From: Marchantia polymorpha subsp. ruderalis
Taxonomy: Eukaryota > Streptophyta > Marchantiopsida > Marchantiales > Marchantiaceae
Assembly (NCBI GenBank): GCA_037833965.1
Contig: AP031358.1
Coordinates: forward strand, 17,492,001-17,556,000
DNA: 64,000 nt
Reading direction: 5' to 3'
The notes under the pieces are model-generated. The model was given only the letters and a program-made list of their open reading frames with translations, had not been told where the DNA came from and ran no database searches. Shown piece by piece: positions 24,309 to 36,685 of the stretch. Positions within the stretch are counted from its first letter, which is position 1. Each line of letters opens with the position of its first letter. The translations under genes were made by a program, and so were the position numbers.

Positions 24309-25826
24309 GGCTGAGTCCCTGGGAACGAGTCATGATATCTATTACAGCAGGCCCTAAATACAGTAGCCATCAAGTACGCCACACAGCAGATACATAAACG
24401 TAGAGTTCGTGCAGATTGCCATGTGATATAGAAGGTTGGACAAGAGGGAACAATGTGTGCGGTTGCAACGCTGCTAGCAACAATTCCGAGGATTGTCCAA
24501 ACGTTCACATGGTCATTGCGTGGACGAAGACGGTCTGGGAAGATTTGCGTTGGATCCATAGCAAAGCACAATTTAGTAAAACATCTATTGCGGAAGAGTG
24601 AGAATGTTCATGTGCATGTGATTCCCAAACCCCACGCTTCTCTTCGCCGATGTGCCTGACACGGAAATGATGCAACTGTGAAAAAAAAGGCACGGAGGCA
24701 TCTAAATAAAAGTGGGGCATATGGGCCTTGAATGGGCAGCAGCCGGTGGGAAGCTCATAAGGCCTAACAGCGTTGCCAGATTTACCTGGTCGCTGTCAGC
24801 GCAGCTAAACCAGTTGCATTTGACTGCCGCAATCTTGATTGGATGCAAACTATTCTGTATATTCTATTTACGGAGGAACCTGTAAATGTAGTTGGGAAGT
24901 AGGTGCCGGTTCCTGGGGAACACGGTCTGTTTTCGGTTGTTAGTTGCGAAGAAAGGAGAAGAAGGTTACATGGGGAGAGGAGGAGGAGAAGAGATCATGG
25001 CTGTCAGCGGCAGCCATGAAAGGAAATAGGATGACGGTACTTGTAACTGGAACTGCGCCAACGTACACTTGGGCCAGCTCCTCTGCCTATTCTCTCGCCC
25101 GTCTCGCTCCAACGTAAGCTGTCATGGTTCATCCACTTTCCTGCGATGCCCTTACTACAGTCTGTCCCTCACGCTGACTTTCTCACTCCACAATGCCAGC
25201 TTTGGGCCGTCCCCACCACCAACCCAAAAAATTTGTGCTTAACTCCCACCCCCAGGCCCTCTCTCTGTACTTTCTCATCCACATCAAATTCCATTTTGCA
25301 ACAGCAGATCTTCAACCTTCTTACCCAGAGCAGCTAGTACTCATCCTATCTCGTCTGGGTGCTCATAAAAATCTCGGCACATAGTACATAGTTTCCATCA
25401 TTCCACATAGTACGCAGTCTGTGTGCATCATAGTGCCATTCTGTCTTTACAGTGAAGTCCTCTGAATCTCAAATCTCTGCCTAGCCTGCGTGGCTTCTTA
25501 GCAACTATACCTCAAGTCGGTGGGGAGAGATTCAGACGTGCATTGTGCGGATCATTGTCAAACGCCAGCCTCCTGGCTTGAAGAGAGGACTAGGAGGTTT
25601 GTCTAATCTACGTTTCTCATCTGAGTAATATGTCCCTTGAAGCAGAGTGAGTACTCTCATCTCACGACCACGTCGAGCTAGAGAATTCAGAGGAGAAGAG
25701 GAGGGGAGCTGTTCAGGTGAAGACGAGCTGCATTGTTAAAGTTTCTGAGTAAAAGCATCGGCTTCACTTTTTAACAAGTTTGGTTCAGTGGGTCTTGCAT
25801 TCGAGTGACGTGAGCCAACAGGAAAT
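24309..25826. other. Intergenic, with a weak Cys/Trp-rich ORF
   Basis: A plus-strand frame at about 24416-24601 (GWTRGNNVCGC, NNSEDCPNVH, VWEDLRWIH) has a protein-like composition but no recognised family and no splice partners. 24.7-25.8 kb is C/T-rich in places and may be promoter and leader of the ORF at 25827. Confidence 0.3.
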
Positions 25827-26297
25827 ATGGGAAGGAGCCTTGCCTTGAGCGCAGCCAGGCGTGTACGTCTAGCCGTCTCTGGACAATCAGCTTATGCCAC
25901 TCCAGCAATGCTCAAGCAGTCGACGACTTACGACTACGAAAGGGTGGGTGTGTCATCTACCGAAGAAAGGCCAAGCAGGCCTGTGAGGCTCGGAGGAAGG
26001 AGTCGGATCCGCATAGCAGGTCTGCAAGGACTTCTTCACACTCCGAGCAGCCTCCTCTCCAGACTCAGGGCTTCTTATGGAAAACTACGAGAAACTGCGA
26101 AAGAAACCAACGTCAATGTCTACGATCTCTTCGTGGGCAACCAAATGCTCATGCATGTGTGTGCCACCCCGTTGAGGCCCTACAAGAAGAAGGTTACACC
26201 TACCATTGCGGCACCCAGGAATTCCAAGCTATCCAAAGTGCCATCATCCAAGGGCTTTCGCGTTGGCAGGTCGGCCTCATTCAAGCACAGGTTATGA
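25827..26297 (+). CDS. Hypothetical basic protein, 156 residues
   Basis: True ATG at 25827 (AAATATGGGAAGG). The protein is rich in Arg and Ser. It has a low-complexity basic N-terminus (SAARRVRLAVSG), then a helical-looking stretch, SLLSRLRASYGKLRETAKE, followed by VNVYDLFVGNQML and a Lys-rich tail. No family was recognised; some plant-specific small basic proteins have a similar LLRRLR..Y pattern, but that is only a resemblance. Just after residue 110 the sequence passes a short GT repeat, after which a different frame (26159-26596) looks equally coding. The true C-terminus may therefore be longer through splicing or a frame change. Confidence 0.4.
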   Translation: MGRSLALSAARRVRLAVSGQSAYATPAMLKQSTTYDYERVGVSSTEERPSRPVRLGGRSRIRIAGLQGLLHTPSSLLSRLRASYGKLRETAKETNVNVYDLFVGNQMLMHVCATPLRPYKKKVTPTIAAPRNSKLSKVPSSKGFRVGRSASFKHRL

Positions 26298-26596
26298 TGA
26301 ATTCAGTGACCACTAGTGGATCTGACCTGCTGTTACATGATGAAAACCACGACGAGCAGAGCAAACCGGAAGTTTTGAGGGTTAGCTCAAAGGATATACA
26401 GGGATCTGGCTGGGGAGGTGAACTGGAACAGATCGCAGCATCATGCGAAGTTGACAGCAAAGTTCATGGAAAGTTCCTTGGTCTTCGGTCGTTACTGAGT
26501 GTAGTCGAAAGGGAAGGAGTATATTTCCATTCTGTAATCGATGAAGGCTCGTTCGTCAGTGCAATCCATGTTCGTAATACAGAATCGATCGACTGA
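26159..26596 (+). CDS. Second-frame ORF possibly continuing the 25827 gene
   Basis: An open frame of about 145 residues without its own ATG at the 5' edge. It shares bases with the end of the 25827 ORF in another frame. It looks protein-like (VEALQEEGYTYHCGTQEF, IQSAIIQGLSRWQ, ending HVRNTESID) with Cys, Trp and acidic residues well spread. No family was recognised. It could be a downstream exon or frame-shifted continuation of the same gene, or chance. Confidence 0.3.
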   Translation: MCHPVEALQEEGYTYHCGTQEFQAIQSAIIQGLSRWQVGLIQAQVMMNSVTTSGSDLLLHDENHDEQSKPEVLRVSSKDIQGSGWGGELEQIAASCEVDSKVHGKFLGLRSLLSVVEREGVYFHSVIDEGSFVSAIHVRNTESID

Positions 26597-27430
26597 TGAG
26601 GAGAGTACTTCGGTCTCTTGGAAGTGATTCTCTTTAGATTCATGGGGAATATCAGGCACGACCGATATTCTCAATGGCCTTACTACATACTTACTACTGC
26701 ACTTGTATATTACCAGAGTCATGTGACCTTCCCGCATACCGGTTGATGCTTGTCGTCCTTTAGTATAGCCGTATAACAATGGCATGAGTCAGAATGTAGA
26801 ACCATAAAATCCCTCTTCTTACGTGGTAGACCAGAATTCTTTTCGTTTCACACTTGAAGCATTAATAAAAGGTCGTCTCGCACAACTCCCGGAGTCGTGC
26901 ACTAAGACAACGGTACCGTCTACAATCCATGCATCTAGTCAGTCTGCAAGATGCTGAACATTCGGATTCGCTTCGAAGGAAGGCGATTCTTGTACAGAAC
27001 TCATGTGAGACATTCTAGGAAGGGGCATGGTGGTCAGAGCTAGTATGACACGGAGCAACATCGGGCCTACCGAAGTCCTGAGTGGTTTCTTGCTAGATGG
27101 AGTAAGTAGATTTGGTAGTTCGGTGGTCTAGGTCCTGGCTACAGAGACTCTAGCTCACTACAATGTCTAATAAATTACAAGCAGTGTACACACTTACTAT
27201 TCGTACAGGAATAGCACATCATATGCTTGTCAACGAATGATTTGATTTTCAGTAGCCTCATTCAACAATGTCATCATGTATCTCAAAGCCTGACTAGAAT
27301 TCATCTTTGCAAACTACTTATTTTATTGCTGAAGTGTTTGAGGTCAAGTATAAAAGAGAAGCGCCTTGACTTGGAGCGGGGTTTTAAGATTCGATTGTAC
27401 ATACCTCTCTTCATATGAAACACACCATAT
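26597..27430. other. Intergenic between the hypothetical ORF and the GTPase gene
   Basis: No gene-like frame was seen. It becomes more AT-rich towards 27.4 kb, just beyond the stop of the minus-strand GTPase gene, so the right part is probably that gene's 3' region. Confidence 0.4.
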
Positions 27431-29254
27431 TCAACGTCGCAACTGATTTGCCATCAACTTGTTTTTGAACATTCTGAGGGCTGATTTCAAGCTGACCGGA
27501 CGGGCATCTGTGTAGGGTCTAGTATTTGCCATTACAGGGTCTGGAACCGATAATTCGTACAAGGTCTCTCGAGGATCTTTCGCTTCAGCTGAGTCCTCAA
27601 TTCGAGCCAAAGGTTTGAAATGTGTACCACTCTTTGGAAGATCCATGAGCCTCGCCAACGCATGTCTTATGCTCTCAACGCTGATCTCGTGCATTTTCTC
27701 CACCTTTTCCAGAAATCTTTCGTATTTCTTCTTCTCTTCTCGACAGTTCTCCAACTCAATCTCAAACTGCTCATAATCTTTGTCATTGTTCTTCGACTCA
27801 GCAATGGACAGCTCCAAGTACTGTATAACGTACTCGTTGAACGGAGTGATGGTACTGTTCTTCAAGAAAGCAGCGAATTGCACTGAGGTTTCATCAATGA
27901 CATCCTTCTCTTGGGTCCACTCTTCGAGGCTCTTCTTGGTCGATTGGAGAGCTAGCGTTTTCAGCTCCTTATTGGTCATACCCTTCTCGATGGCCTCCCT
28001 TATTTCACGGTTCTCCACGTACTTAATGACAGTTTCGAAATTGATTTGCCTATGCTTTGAGTAGTCATGTTTACACCTCGTGCACGTCCCTTGCAACGTC
28101 ATGACACTGCAGAAACGCACACTCATCTCCTTGCATATGGCATGACAGAGTTTCGGGTAATTGAACGTGGACAGACCATTGGTTTGCACTATTTCAACAC
28201 ACGGAGGGTTCGTACACACGAGTCTCCAGTGGTCGAGGGGCAGAAATTCCACCTTCCGACTCGTCATGAGCAATTTTTGTGCATCTGTTATCTCCTCATC
28301 AAACTGCTGGATAAGTTCAATCTGCTCCTCTTCGAACTTTTGTTGAAGACCGATGTTCTGGGTGATGATATTCATAGGCTCTTCTAGGTTTCTCACTATC
28401 TGCTTCACCTTGTTCACGGACACTGATGCCTCTGTTCTGTGCGGAGTGATCGTACTGAATCGCTTCAGAAGTCGCGTCATCTCTTCCACAGATCTCTCCC
28501 AGCTCCTTTCGAGATCCTCCTTGCCGGTTGATAACTCGAAATTGTGGTGACGAGCTGCCAGCGCAGGAAACACCTCGTTGTCAAAGAAGTACAATGTTTG
28601 CTCGTTTATAGGTATCTCCACTCCCGTCGTCTCCTTCAAGGAATTCCGAAGCTTCTGCAGGGGTCCCAGGGTCGATCGCAGTTTGAAGTCCGTATATCTG
28701 CAGTTTGTGAAGCAGAATGCAAAATTGTCTACAGCACTTTTGTGGAAGTAGGTCAGCAACTCGGACAGACAGAATCCTATGTAAGTATGAAGCCTGGGCT
28801 CGTCCGGTTTAAGCAAGATGCAGATGCCGTGAATGTTTTTGTACTTCGTCATGGTGTTCAAAATGTCCTTGAAGTTCTCTCTATCCTGCTGGAATCCCCT
28901 TGTATCGCCCACGCCCGGAGTGTCTATGAGCCTCACCGTCATTGAGTTGTCCTTAAGCTTGAAAACGTGCGCTTTGCAGACTTGCGTGGCAGATTCACCT
29001 CTGAAACTTCCGTCGAGATCCTCCTCTTGCCCTGAGATGTTTTCTCCGACCCGAAATTCTGTCTCCTCGTATTGTTCTCTTTTGACAACAATGCTCGGGA
29101 TTGCCACTTTCACACCGCCTTCCAAAGCGTCATCCAGCGAGTCGTAAGTCCAGTAGTTGAAGAAAGCATTGATGAATGTGGACTTGCCGATCCCAGTCTG
29201 CCCGAGGATGAGGAGATTGACGAAATCCGCCTCTGACTCCGCCATGTCCGTCAT
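27431..29254 (-). CDS. Large P-loop GTPase with Cys/His cluster, intact, intronless
   Basis: 607 residues from the first ATG (MTDMAESE). The same frame stays open five codons further upstream without an ATG. Walker A / G1 is GQTGIGKST at residues 18-26; G3 is DTPGVGD at 111-117, after a strand that reads VRLI. A conserved IHGICILLKP block follows at 141-150. A mid-protein Cys/His cluster (C347, C352, C370, C374, C382, C391, C394, H401) probably binds zinc, then a Glu/Lys-rich predicted coiled coil (about 430-530). This arrangement matches a family of large GTPase-like proteins frequent in fungi and animals, distantly related to AIG1/septin-type G domains. No function is established here. It is the only intact member in the window; broken relatives lie on the other strand at 31.5-41 kb. 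Confidence 0.82.
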   Translation of the reverse strand: MTDMAESEADFVNLLILGQTGIGKSTFINAFFNYWTYDSLDDALEGGVKVAIPSIVVKREQYEETEFRVGENISGQEEDLDGSFRGESATQVCKAHVFKLKDNSMTVRLIDTPGVGDTRGFQQDRENFKDILNTMTKYKNIHGICILLKPDEPRLHTYIGFCLSELLTYFHKSAVDNFAFCFTNCRYTDFKLRSTLGPLQKLRNSLKETTGVEIPINEQTLYFFDNEVFPALAARHHNFELSTGKEDLERSWERSVEEMTRLLKRFSTITPHRTEASVSVNKVKQIVRNLEEPMNIITQNIGLQQKFEEEQIELIQQFDEEITDAQKLLMTSRKVEFLPLDHWRLVCTNPPCVEIVQTNGLSTFNYPKLCHAICKEMSVRFCSVMTLQGTCTRCKHDYSKHRQINFETVIKYVENREIREAIEKGMTNKELKTLALQSTKKSLEEWTQEKDVIDETSVQFAAFLKNSTITPFNEYVIQYLELSIAESKNNDKDYEQFEIELENCREEKKKYERFLEKVEKMHEISVESIRHALARLMDLPKSGTHFKPLARIEDSAEAKDPRETLYELSVPDPVMANTRPYTDARPVSLKSALRMFKNKLMANQLRR

Positions 29255-31460
29255 CTGGAATCTCGACAAATGGCTCTCCGGCCGGATCTTCTGTCAGGCC
29301 ACCAAGACCAGGAATTTCTCAATCGACTTTCTATGTCCTGCAAAACTTTCAAATGCAGTCTCGCGTTGAGGTTCCATCATAGATAAATGCGAGCAAAAGC
29401 ACGATGTCTTAGAGAACAATCAAAGTCAGCAAATTAACGATCGAATTCTTGCCTTCTGCATACCACCAGTGACAGTTAAAGGGTGAAGGAGAAACCACTC
29501 ACGTTGGGAGCAATACGAAGTAAGGGGTGGATCTCGATGGCTTTTTCTGCAGCGCCCTGTGCGGCTGCCAGAATCCTGGACCTCAAGTCATATCTCAACG
29601 TAATCCCTCGTTGAGAATACGAGCGAAGGAAAAAAATTCTGGCAAGTCGATACGAGCATGAATGACGATGTGATCTATGAATCTATAACAAATTATGTAC
29701 GTTCGACCTAAGGTAGAATCCTATCACCAACTTGAACCTTTACGAGCATCTGGAAGCAGATCTGTGTGATCTATCACCAGCGACAACTATGGTGTAGTAC
29801 TCAGCATTGGGCCACAGGTACATGGGGCATCCCTTTGGCGGGCACAAGGTATCAAATGCAAGGAGAAGAAATAGGCCCTGGTTCATGATCGGGTTGTAGG
29901 CACCGGATTTCCATTTGCAAGCTCAACAATTACTTGAGCTTTCTTACATGTGCACTACGAATCTCCGGTGCTCATGGTCACATCCACACTGTTCAATCAG
30001 GTGAGCAGAAAAATTCTGTTCATGACAACTCAGACGTCCGCTGTTCTTGGGACCCTTTAAGGACATTGATGCCAGCACGGTGTAACTTACATCCAAAGGC
30101 AAGCAATTGATGCTTGCAAGTGAAGTACTCATGACCTGCGAGGTGATCATGGTTCTCAGTCATCCCAGCAAAGTACAGGGAGCTCTCAGAAGATACTACT
30201 TCACTCACACAATTTTTGGTGGAATGCTTTCCACAAGCAGATGCAAAGACTTCGGACTTTGTCAACACATGGCGAACTCAAAGTATCTTATACCCCGAAC
30301 TCACACCTGTAGCAACAGTTAGCTCTGTACACGACCATCACGCAAGCGATTGTTCACTGGCTTCTCCTTTGAGTCCAACACGAACCCGATGCGCACCGCG
30401 AATAATTGCAAGATGGTCATAGTGTCCAGGCCTCATCACAAGTATTACAAACTTTTCAGCACAAATAGCTCTTTGAAACTAGTGCACCGAACTGTACAAA
30501 GCAGGTGAAATTCCCGGCGCGGCTGGCGATCCAGCACCATCTGTGAAATTTACCTTAGAGGAATCAACTTTCGCAGTCCACTGAGAGAGAGACCATGTGT
30601 GGCTAGTATGAATGTCGGAAACTATGATTACGTTTATTCTAATGGATGGTTTGGAACATTCTTGTCCAGGATGGAGGGCTCACTAGGACAGATCTTCTCC
30701 ATGCCACCGCACTGAATTTCCTTCTTGTTGTGATTCTGGAGGTAGGTTCAAGTTGGGTCATGAAGAGCCCTGGCTTTCTGCCACAAACCTCTCATTCGCA
30801 TCAGGTAACCGCGACGGTAATGAATTTTCGAGTAGATCTATTTTCGGGGTGCAGATGTGTGCATCTGAACCAGATGTGACGCAACATTCTCACTGTATAC
30901 AGCACAAATCACTGTACGAGCCAAACGAAGGTTAAAAGACAAAGCCGTGCCTTGATGCTGTGCAAGTGAAGTTAAACTCCTCATCTCTTGGAAAAATGTA
31001 AATATTCGTGAAAACGCTGTGGCTGAGTGACGTAGAAGAGTCGTGGATCTTGGTTCCGAAGCAGATCCACAGACGTTTTGCTTTTCCAGTAACGACAAAC
31101 CAAGACTGCAGGGTATGGAGCCTCGAAGACGCTGTCTATCGTGCAGGACATCGAGGACGAATGTAGATGAGGTTGAGAAAGTCGAGCATCCGAGATCCTG
31201 AACCGGCCAAGTTAAGTAGATTCACTCAAAAACTAAGGGCTGGGACCGTAAAGACACACGTTAGAAGCTTATTTCTTCTCCAATTTTTTCAGACACTTTT
31301 TATATTATCATCGGTCTATGTGGTGGCATTCTGCCAGTGATCACAGTGGTCGCCTAAAAAATACGAGGATCCGAGAAGCCGAAATCAGGTTTCCGATTGT
31401 ACACCGTTTGCAAGAGACAGAGTGACAATCTACTGGACAAGAGGAGACGCACGTACGAGC
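29255..31460. other. Upstream region of the GTPase gene; no other gene seen
   Basis: On the minus strand about 29270-29380 there is further protein-like sequence in frame with the GTPase (HRKSIEKFLVLVA) but separated from it by a stop codon. It may be a former N-terminus, an exon joined by a short intron, or a 5' UTR. The rest shows only short ORFs without recognisable families. Confidence 0.35.
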
Positions 31461-34400
31461 CTAATATCCTATCACCTCTGGGTGATAGGATGTTAGATGA
31501 AGGTTTGAAGACAGTTTCGATTACCTTGACATGTATGCAACATTCAGTCAGTGTTTTTAGATTCGTGGTTTTGAGATCGATGTGTAAGTATCTGTTTGAT
31601 CTGTAGGAAGAATTCTGAAGTGCTGGGAGCAACCGACTCTGCAGTCTTTCATCTTCTCTTTCTTGCGCAGCGCAGTGTTAACTCGCTCCTATTGTGACAT
31701 TGTGAGACTTTCCTTTGTGCACGCAGATTTGAGTTCGACAGTCCTTGGAGATTGGACAATTTTATCATACAAGGACAGGACATAGAAGAGATGAGCTTCC
31801 CTAATGCAAGGCCTTCGGCGTCAAGGTCTGCAGTTGCTTGAGCAGCATAATGCATTGAGCTACGGGTTGGGCTTGCGAGCGCAACCGGCGAATGGAGCTT
31901 GAGACGGAAACCAATGAACAGGCATGCCAACTCGGGCAGTTGAATTCTGGTGTAAGAGACGAGATCATGCCCGAGTTCAAGCTGAATTGGGAGGTTCCAG
32001 AGGACGCGATGGTGTCCGTAGACTTGAAGCAGACATCTGTTGCATGGGAGGAGGAATTCTCAACGAAGGACAGGTTCAAATTACTGGAAGTAGAAGGAGA
32101 ATTAGAATCGAGCATCTTGCTAGGCTTGGCCGAAGTCACGGGTGCCAGTCAGTATCTTACGAGCGTGATCAAGAGCTCAACTAGTGTGAGGATCTGCATG
32201 GTCTAGAGAGCTGTGACGAAAGAAGAAACTCTAGCTCTCCAACTCGACGAAGTAGCGAGCATGTTCAGGTTGGAAGCGTTGCAGAACTCACCTGCTACCC
32301 ATGTTGCAGTAGGGATTCAATTCAGTGGCTACATTGGGGTGATCGTCTGCGAACAAGGTTTGACCGAGTGCGAAAACCGACGAAAGGCCGAGGTGAGCTT
32401 GAAGGCTTCTTTGAAGACGGGTTTGCCTAGCTCCATCGTCGACATTCTGAGCGCCGTCAAACTGTATCCAGGTGTCCCGGTGAATAAATCCACCAGTGAA
32501 TCAGAAGGGCGATGACAATAGGAAGAAGCGATATGTGAAAATATTCGCAGGAATCATGCCTCGAAAGTTCATAGAACCGACTGGCTTCCAGTCTGCACTA
32601 GAGTTTGCTCGATCCGTTGCAGACATAAATGGAAATACACATCGAGCTTCATGTCGGAAAGGGTACGCCTCAGGAGGTCCATCTTCTCAGCGTAGAGGCG
32701 GTATGTCGGAAACTGATGACTTAATTCGTAGTGCAAGGAACCACCTTGAGAACTTTGAGCAGCGTTGTGGTTACTGCAATAGAGAAGGAGCTGGAAAAGT
32801 TGGCGGATTTGACGCAACTCCTCACCTTGACTTGTGAGGAACTCGAGAAAAAGGCCAGAAAGGTGGGGATTTCAGAGGACGAGCTCACACGCATAGACAG
32901 AGTGCAGGTTAAAATTGCGATAGAAAAAATGAGGTTCCATGCTGTTTTGCGAGAGCTTTTGGTCGATGGTCCGGAATCAAAGAAGTTGGCGAGATTGGCT
33001 GTAATCTGTGTAATATCCAGGAAACGAAGAATTCTGCAGCGGGGTTGAATAGCATTTGAAGACCTTGAAGTTCTCCAAGAGAAAGGTAAACTTTATGGGC
33101 TACATGCAAAGGAAGGGTGTAGAACTTTCAAGGGAGGGGAACTTTTAAGGGCGTCGGGGATAATAGGGAAGAGGCTTGGGGTAAGAAGAATATGAAGAAT
33201 ATTAAGAACATCATGATCGAACTGAAGAAGAACAAGCACATCCATGGATCTGCATTTTCCTAAAACCCAACGAGTCGCGGCAGAATCTAATGGTGGAGAA
33301 ATCTATCATGGAGATGCTGGTGCACCTTCACAAGAATGGCAATCTGTTTTACTAGCGCGAAGTCCACCAACTTCCTCGTCGGTGACACTCCGCGCTCCAC
33401 TGGATTACATTCGACGGAAGAAGCAAGTTAGGATAAAGATTAGGGTGAACACCATGCTCTGCTTCGAAAATGAGCCGCTTTGATACTTGGCAGCATGCCA
33501 GAAGCCTCAAGGACGAAGTTTCCAAACCCAACCACCAGTCAGAAACTGGAATCAATCGGTGAGAAAATTTGACAGACTCTTCTCCAAGGTCAACTCCGAT
33601 CGAGGAAACGGTGTACATCATAAGAGTAACGAATATCACTCAGAACCTGGAGGAACCCATGGTGATGCTAGCCGAACAGATAGTCGAGAACTCGGAAGCC
33701 ATAGAGCAGAAGCGTAAGGACATCTAGAGCATGGAAGAGGATCTGGAGGCGTTGAGGGAGGTGCTATGAAGTCCACCAAGGTGATAGAATCAACTATTCA
33801 GAAGCTCGCTCACGAAAGAGCAATGTACACGAGCGCTGCCTGCAAAACCAAAATCGTCCTCAAAGACGGCTGGACGCAAAACGAGTATAGAGTGCCAAAA
33901 TCGCTGCACAGGCTATGAGTCGTCCTGTTGAATAGTCCAAACAATAAGCGCTCGGCTATGCTCGTCGATGGTCTCGGGCAAGTGCAGAAATTGCCAGTGT
34001 CCTTCCAGAGAACACAAATTCGAAACCTACGAGGTGAAGCAGGCACTGAGGGACATGCCCGTAGAACGGGCAGGCGGCGACGACCTCAAGCTGCATGAAG
34101 AGAACAGCGCAGCAGCAGTCAAAAGGTCGGTCCTCGACCGGGACGAGCAGGACGTGAGGGAGCTCGAGATACAGATCAGATACCGATGCGCAGATAATGT
34201 TTGCTTCCGTTTTGCAGGAGCACATCTTCACCTCCAAAATCGAAAACAAGTCGAACACCTGGACCGCTTGATCTTTCAACGAGAGAGCAAGCTAGGCAGC
34301 GCGATAACATCGACAAAATCGTCGACAAGATCGGGGATCTGAAATCCAGGTCTAAAAAATACAATATAGGGAACTCAGAGGACTCGCCGAGCTCCTCAAG

Positions 34401-34980
34401 GGACAACCTCGAGCCGACGAGATCGGCAAGGTCAACATTAAGGCCATTCTCAAGGTCCTCGAATAAGTTCCCATCTGCGGTAACGTGTTCATCATCCAGC
34501 TGGAGATGGGAGCACCTTGAAGGATTCCACTGACATCGACTCTCGCCACACGCAGCGTAGTCGCCCTTCAGTCTTCGCTCCGAAGCGTTGCAACAGGCGC
34601 GATGTCGATGCGAAGACACGGATGACTTTGTGAGTACTCAGAGAATTCTTCCGAGTCATCTGAGGCGACCCCGTCGGTTCGATACATGAAAAGAAATGAG
34701 CGATTTTTCCAGAGCGAATGAAACTCTCCGAAGTACAGCAAGCACGAATCTACATTAGATGGGAACCTCCAATCTGCCTTAAAGAATGCAAAATCGGGGA
34801 ACAGCGCCAGAAGAAAAGATTTCGTACCATGCAAGAGCTCGTCGTATTCGAACTGAGCGGGACGACGGAGGGCGAGTCCGAGGAAGTCTGCTTAGAGTTC
34901 GACGAGCAGAGAAGTGATAGATCACCAAAAGGTGATATCTCCTTTTCGGAAGATATTGAGTCCACTCCGTGGCCTCCACT
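31460..34980 (+). pseudogene. Fossil 1: MACPF/stonustoxin-like plus GTPase gene, broken
   Basis: Plus-strand fossil of a large gene. The first part (about 31.9-32.5 kb) resembles the N-terminal MACPF-like region of stonustoxin-type proteins: a LGQL...IMPEF...W opening, a SILLGLAEVTGASQYL strand, and SPATHVAVGIQFSG. About 32.5-33.05 kb resembles their helical linker. From about 33.1 kb it follows the GTPase family of 27431-29254 (G3 remnant, HIHG block), including the Cys-rich GKCRNCQC block near 34.0 kb and an acidic tail. It is broken by many disruptions, more than ten. Its 33.2-34.1 kb part is highly similar to fossil 2. Confidence 0.62.
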
Positions 34981-36685
34981 CTGAGCTTTCAAAGGCCTCG
35001 AAGACGAATACGTTCGCACTCAATCGTTCAGCAAAGCAACTCTGTGTATCGTTGTTCATTCGCAAACGAATTACGTTCCAGCACAGATAATTGTTACCTC
35101 ACCATCCACAAACAATGGATATCTGATTCAACAAGATGGAAAGAATCCATGTGGACGTTAGCTCAGTTTTTCAAGCTTCGCAAATCCAGGTAAAACGCTG
35201 TTGATTGAGCTCACTATATCGGAGATCGTCATGCAGTCGTTCTCATTTGTCGTTCACAACCAGGCTTTCGGCATAAGCCGATAGCCTACGTACGATTGCT
35301 GACGTCCTCTCTCCAACATGCGAATAACATTTATAGCTCGGTTCCTCATAGGAGACATGATTTGAAACTTTTTGCTTTGCCGGTAGTGTTTCGAAATCTT
35401 TTGTTCCATCTCCGGCATTCTCTGTAGTGGAATGTTGGATCGCAGATTTCCTGATTTCTGCTAGCTTCCTAATGCAGAGGTCTATATCTGTCTCTCTCGG
35501 CAAATCTTCGACAGAGAACCTTCCTTTCTTACTCGGTTTATCTTCCACGAACAGATATGGAATTCGACCTGTGAGTTGAAGGTGTACAAAGTTTAATTTC
35601 TCAGGTCAACCTTCGGAGAGGTGGGTTGGTACACCGCAGGCCACATAAAATCCTTGATAATCGCCTGGAAATACTGCAGACAGTCTGCAGGGATTCATTT
35701 CATCCTTTTAAATACACATGGTCAATTGAAAGTATGATAGAATCGATTTTAATGTCCAAAGGGTGTAGCAAATGTTTGAACTTTTTGTAAATCTGATCTA
35801 CCTGAGGCTCCTAAAGAATAGAAGTTTAGGACCTCTAAGTGATCAAGTGGACAGTTTGATACATCTTTGAGTTAAGATTCGGCGTGCAAACAACATCCTG
35901 TTCAAATGGTTAGCCTGATGTAAGTTAGCAGCATTTTACTCTTACATTTCATATATGTAATTTCGAAACACCAACATATCATATTTGTTATGAACAGTTG
36001 TAACTTACGAAAATGGAACAGACATATTTTTCTTCTACTTTGCTTTTTTGTTTCTCCGCGTTGTTTTTCTTTTCTTTTGTTCTCCAATTGTGGACTTTAA
36101 ATAGACAAATATAATTTGTTCACTTGGATGTTAGAAGATGGGATTGAGTTCTGTATCATAGTGGTGATAGTTTACACACGTTTTCCAATCATTTTAAGTT
36201 GAAGAGAACGGTAATATGATTACTATAATTTTTTGTTTTGAAGTATATAATATTTACGCGGATTGTGAATTATGAATATGTAGATATAGATATTTCATTG
36301 TTGTAGATTTATTTGATTTGAATTAGTAATTAATTTTTATATTCAGGTTTATAAATAAAAATATTTATTTTTGATTTTATCATTACATATCACATCTATA
36401 ATTAAAAATAAAATTACACACACAGAGGTGATAGATTGCAAATGTCCAAGAGAATTTATTTGTAACGAAAAATTTCATTGTAACAATCTGATGTATTCAA
36501 AGTTGAATTACATACTTTTTCAAGAAGTGAAGACTCGCAAAACAATATACAATTGCGCATAGGTATTTGCCCTGCGTTGACACACTATTCTTCAAGTAAT
36601 AGTTCTACACTGTGAAGAAAGGGTTCTTTCCCATCGAGTATATCACAGTTCTACAGACTCTCTTTTGTACAAGGTCCCACCGAAT

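Noticed and set aside
31462-31495. Hairpin TAATATCCTATCACC / GGTGATAGGATGTTA
   Set aside because: Fifteen-bp stem with one mismatch, but it lies just at the edge of decayed family DNA, and similar GATCACC-AAAA-GGTGATATC motifs occur in the fossil tail at 34.9 kb. It is likely family sequence, not a terminator or small RNA.
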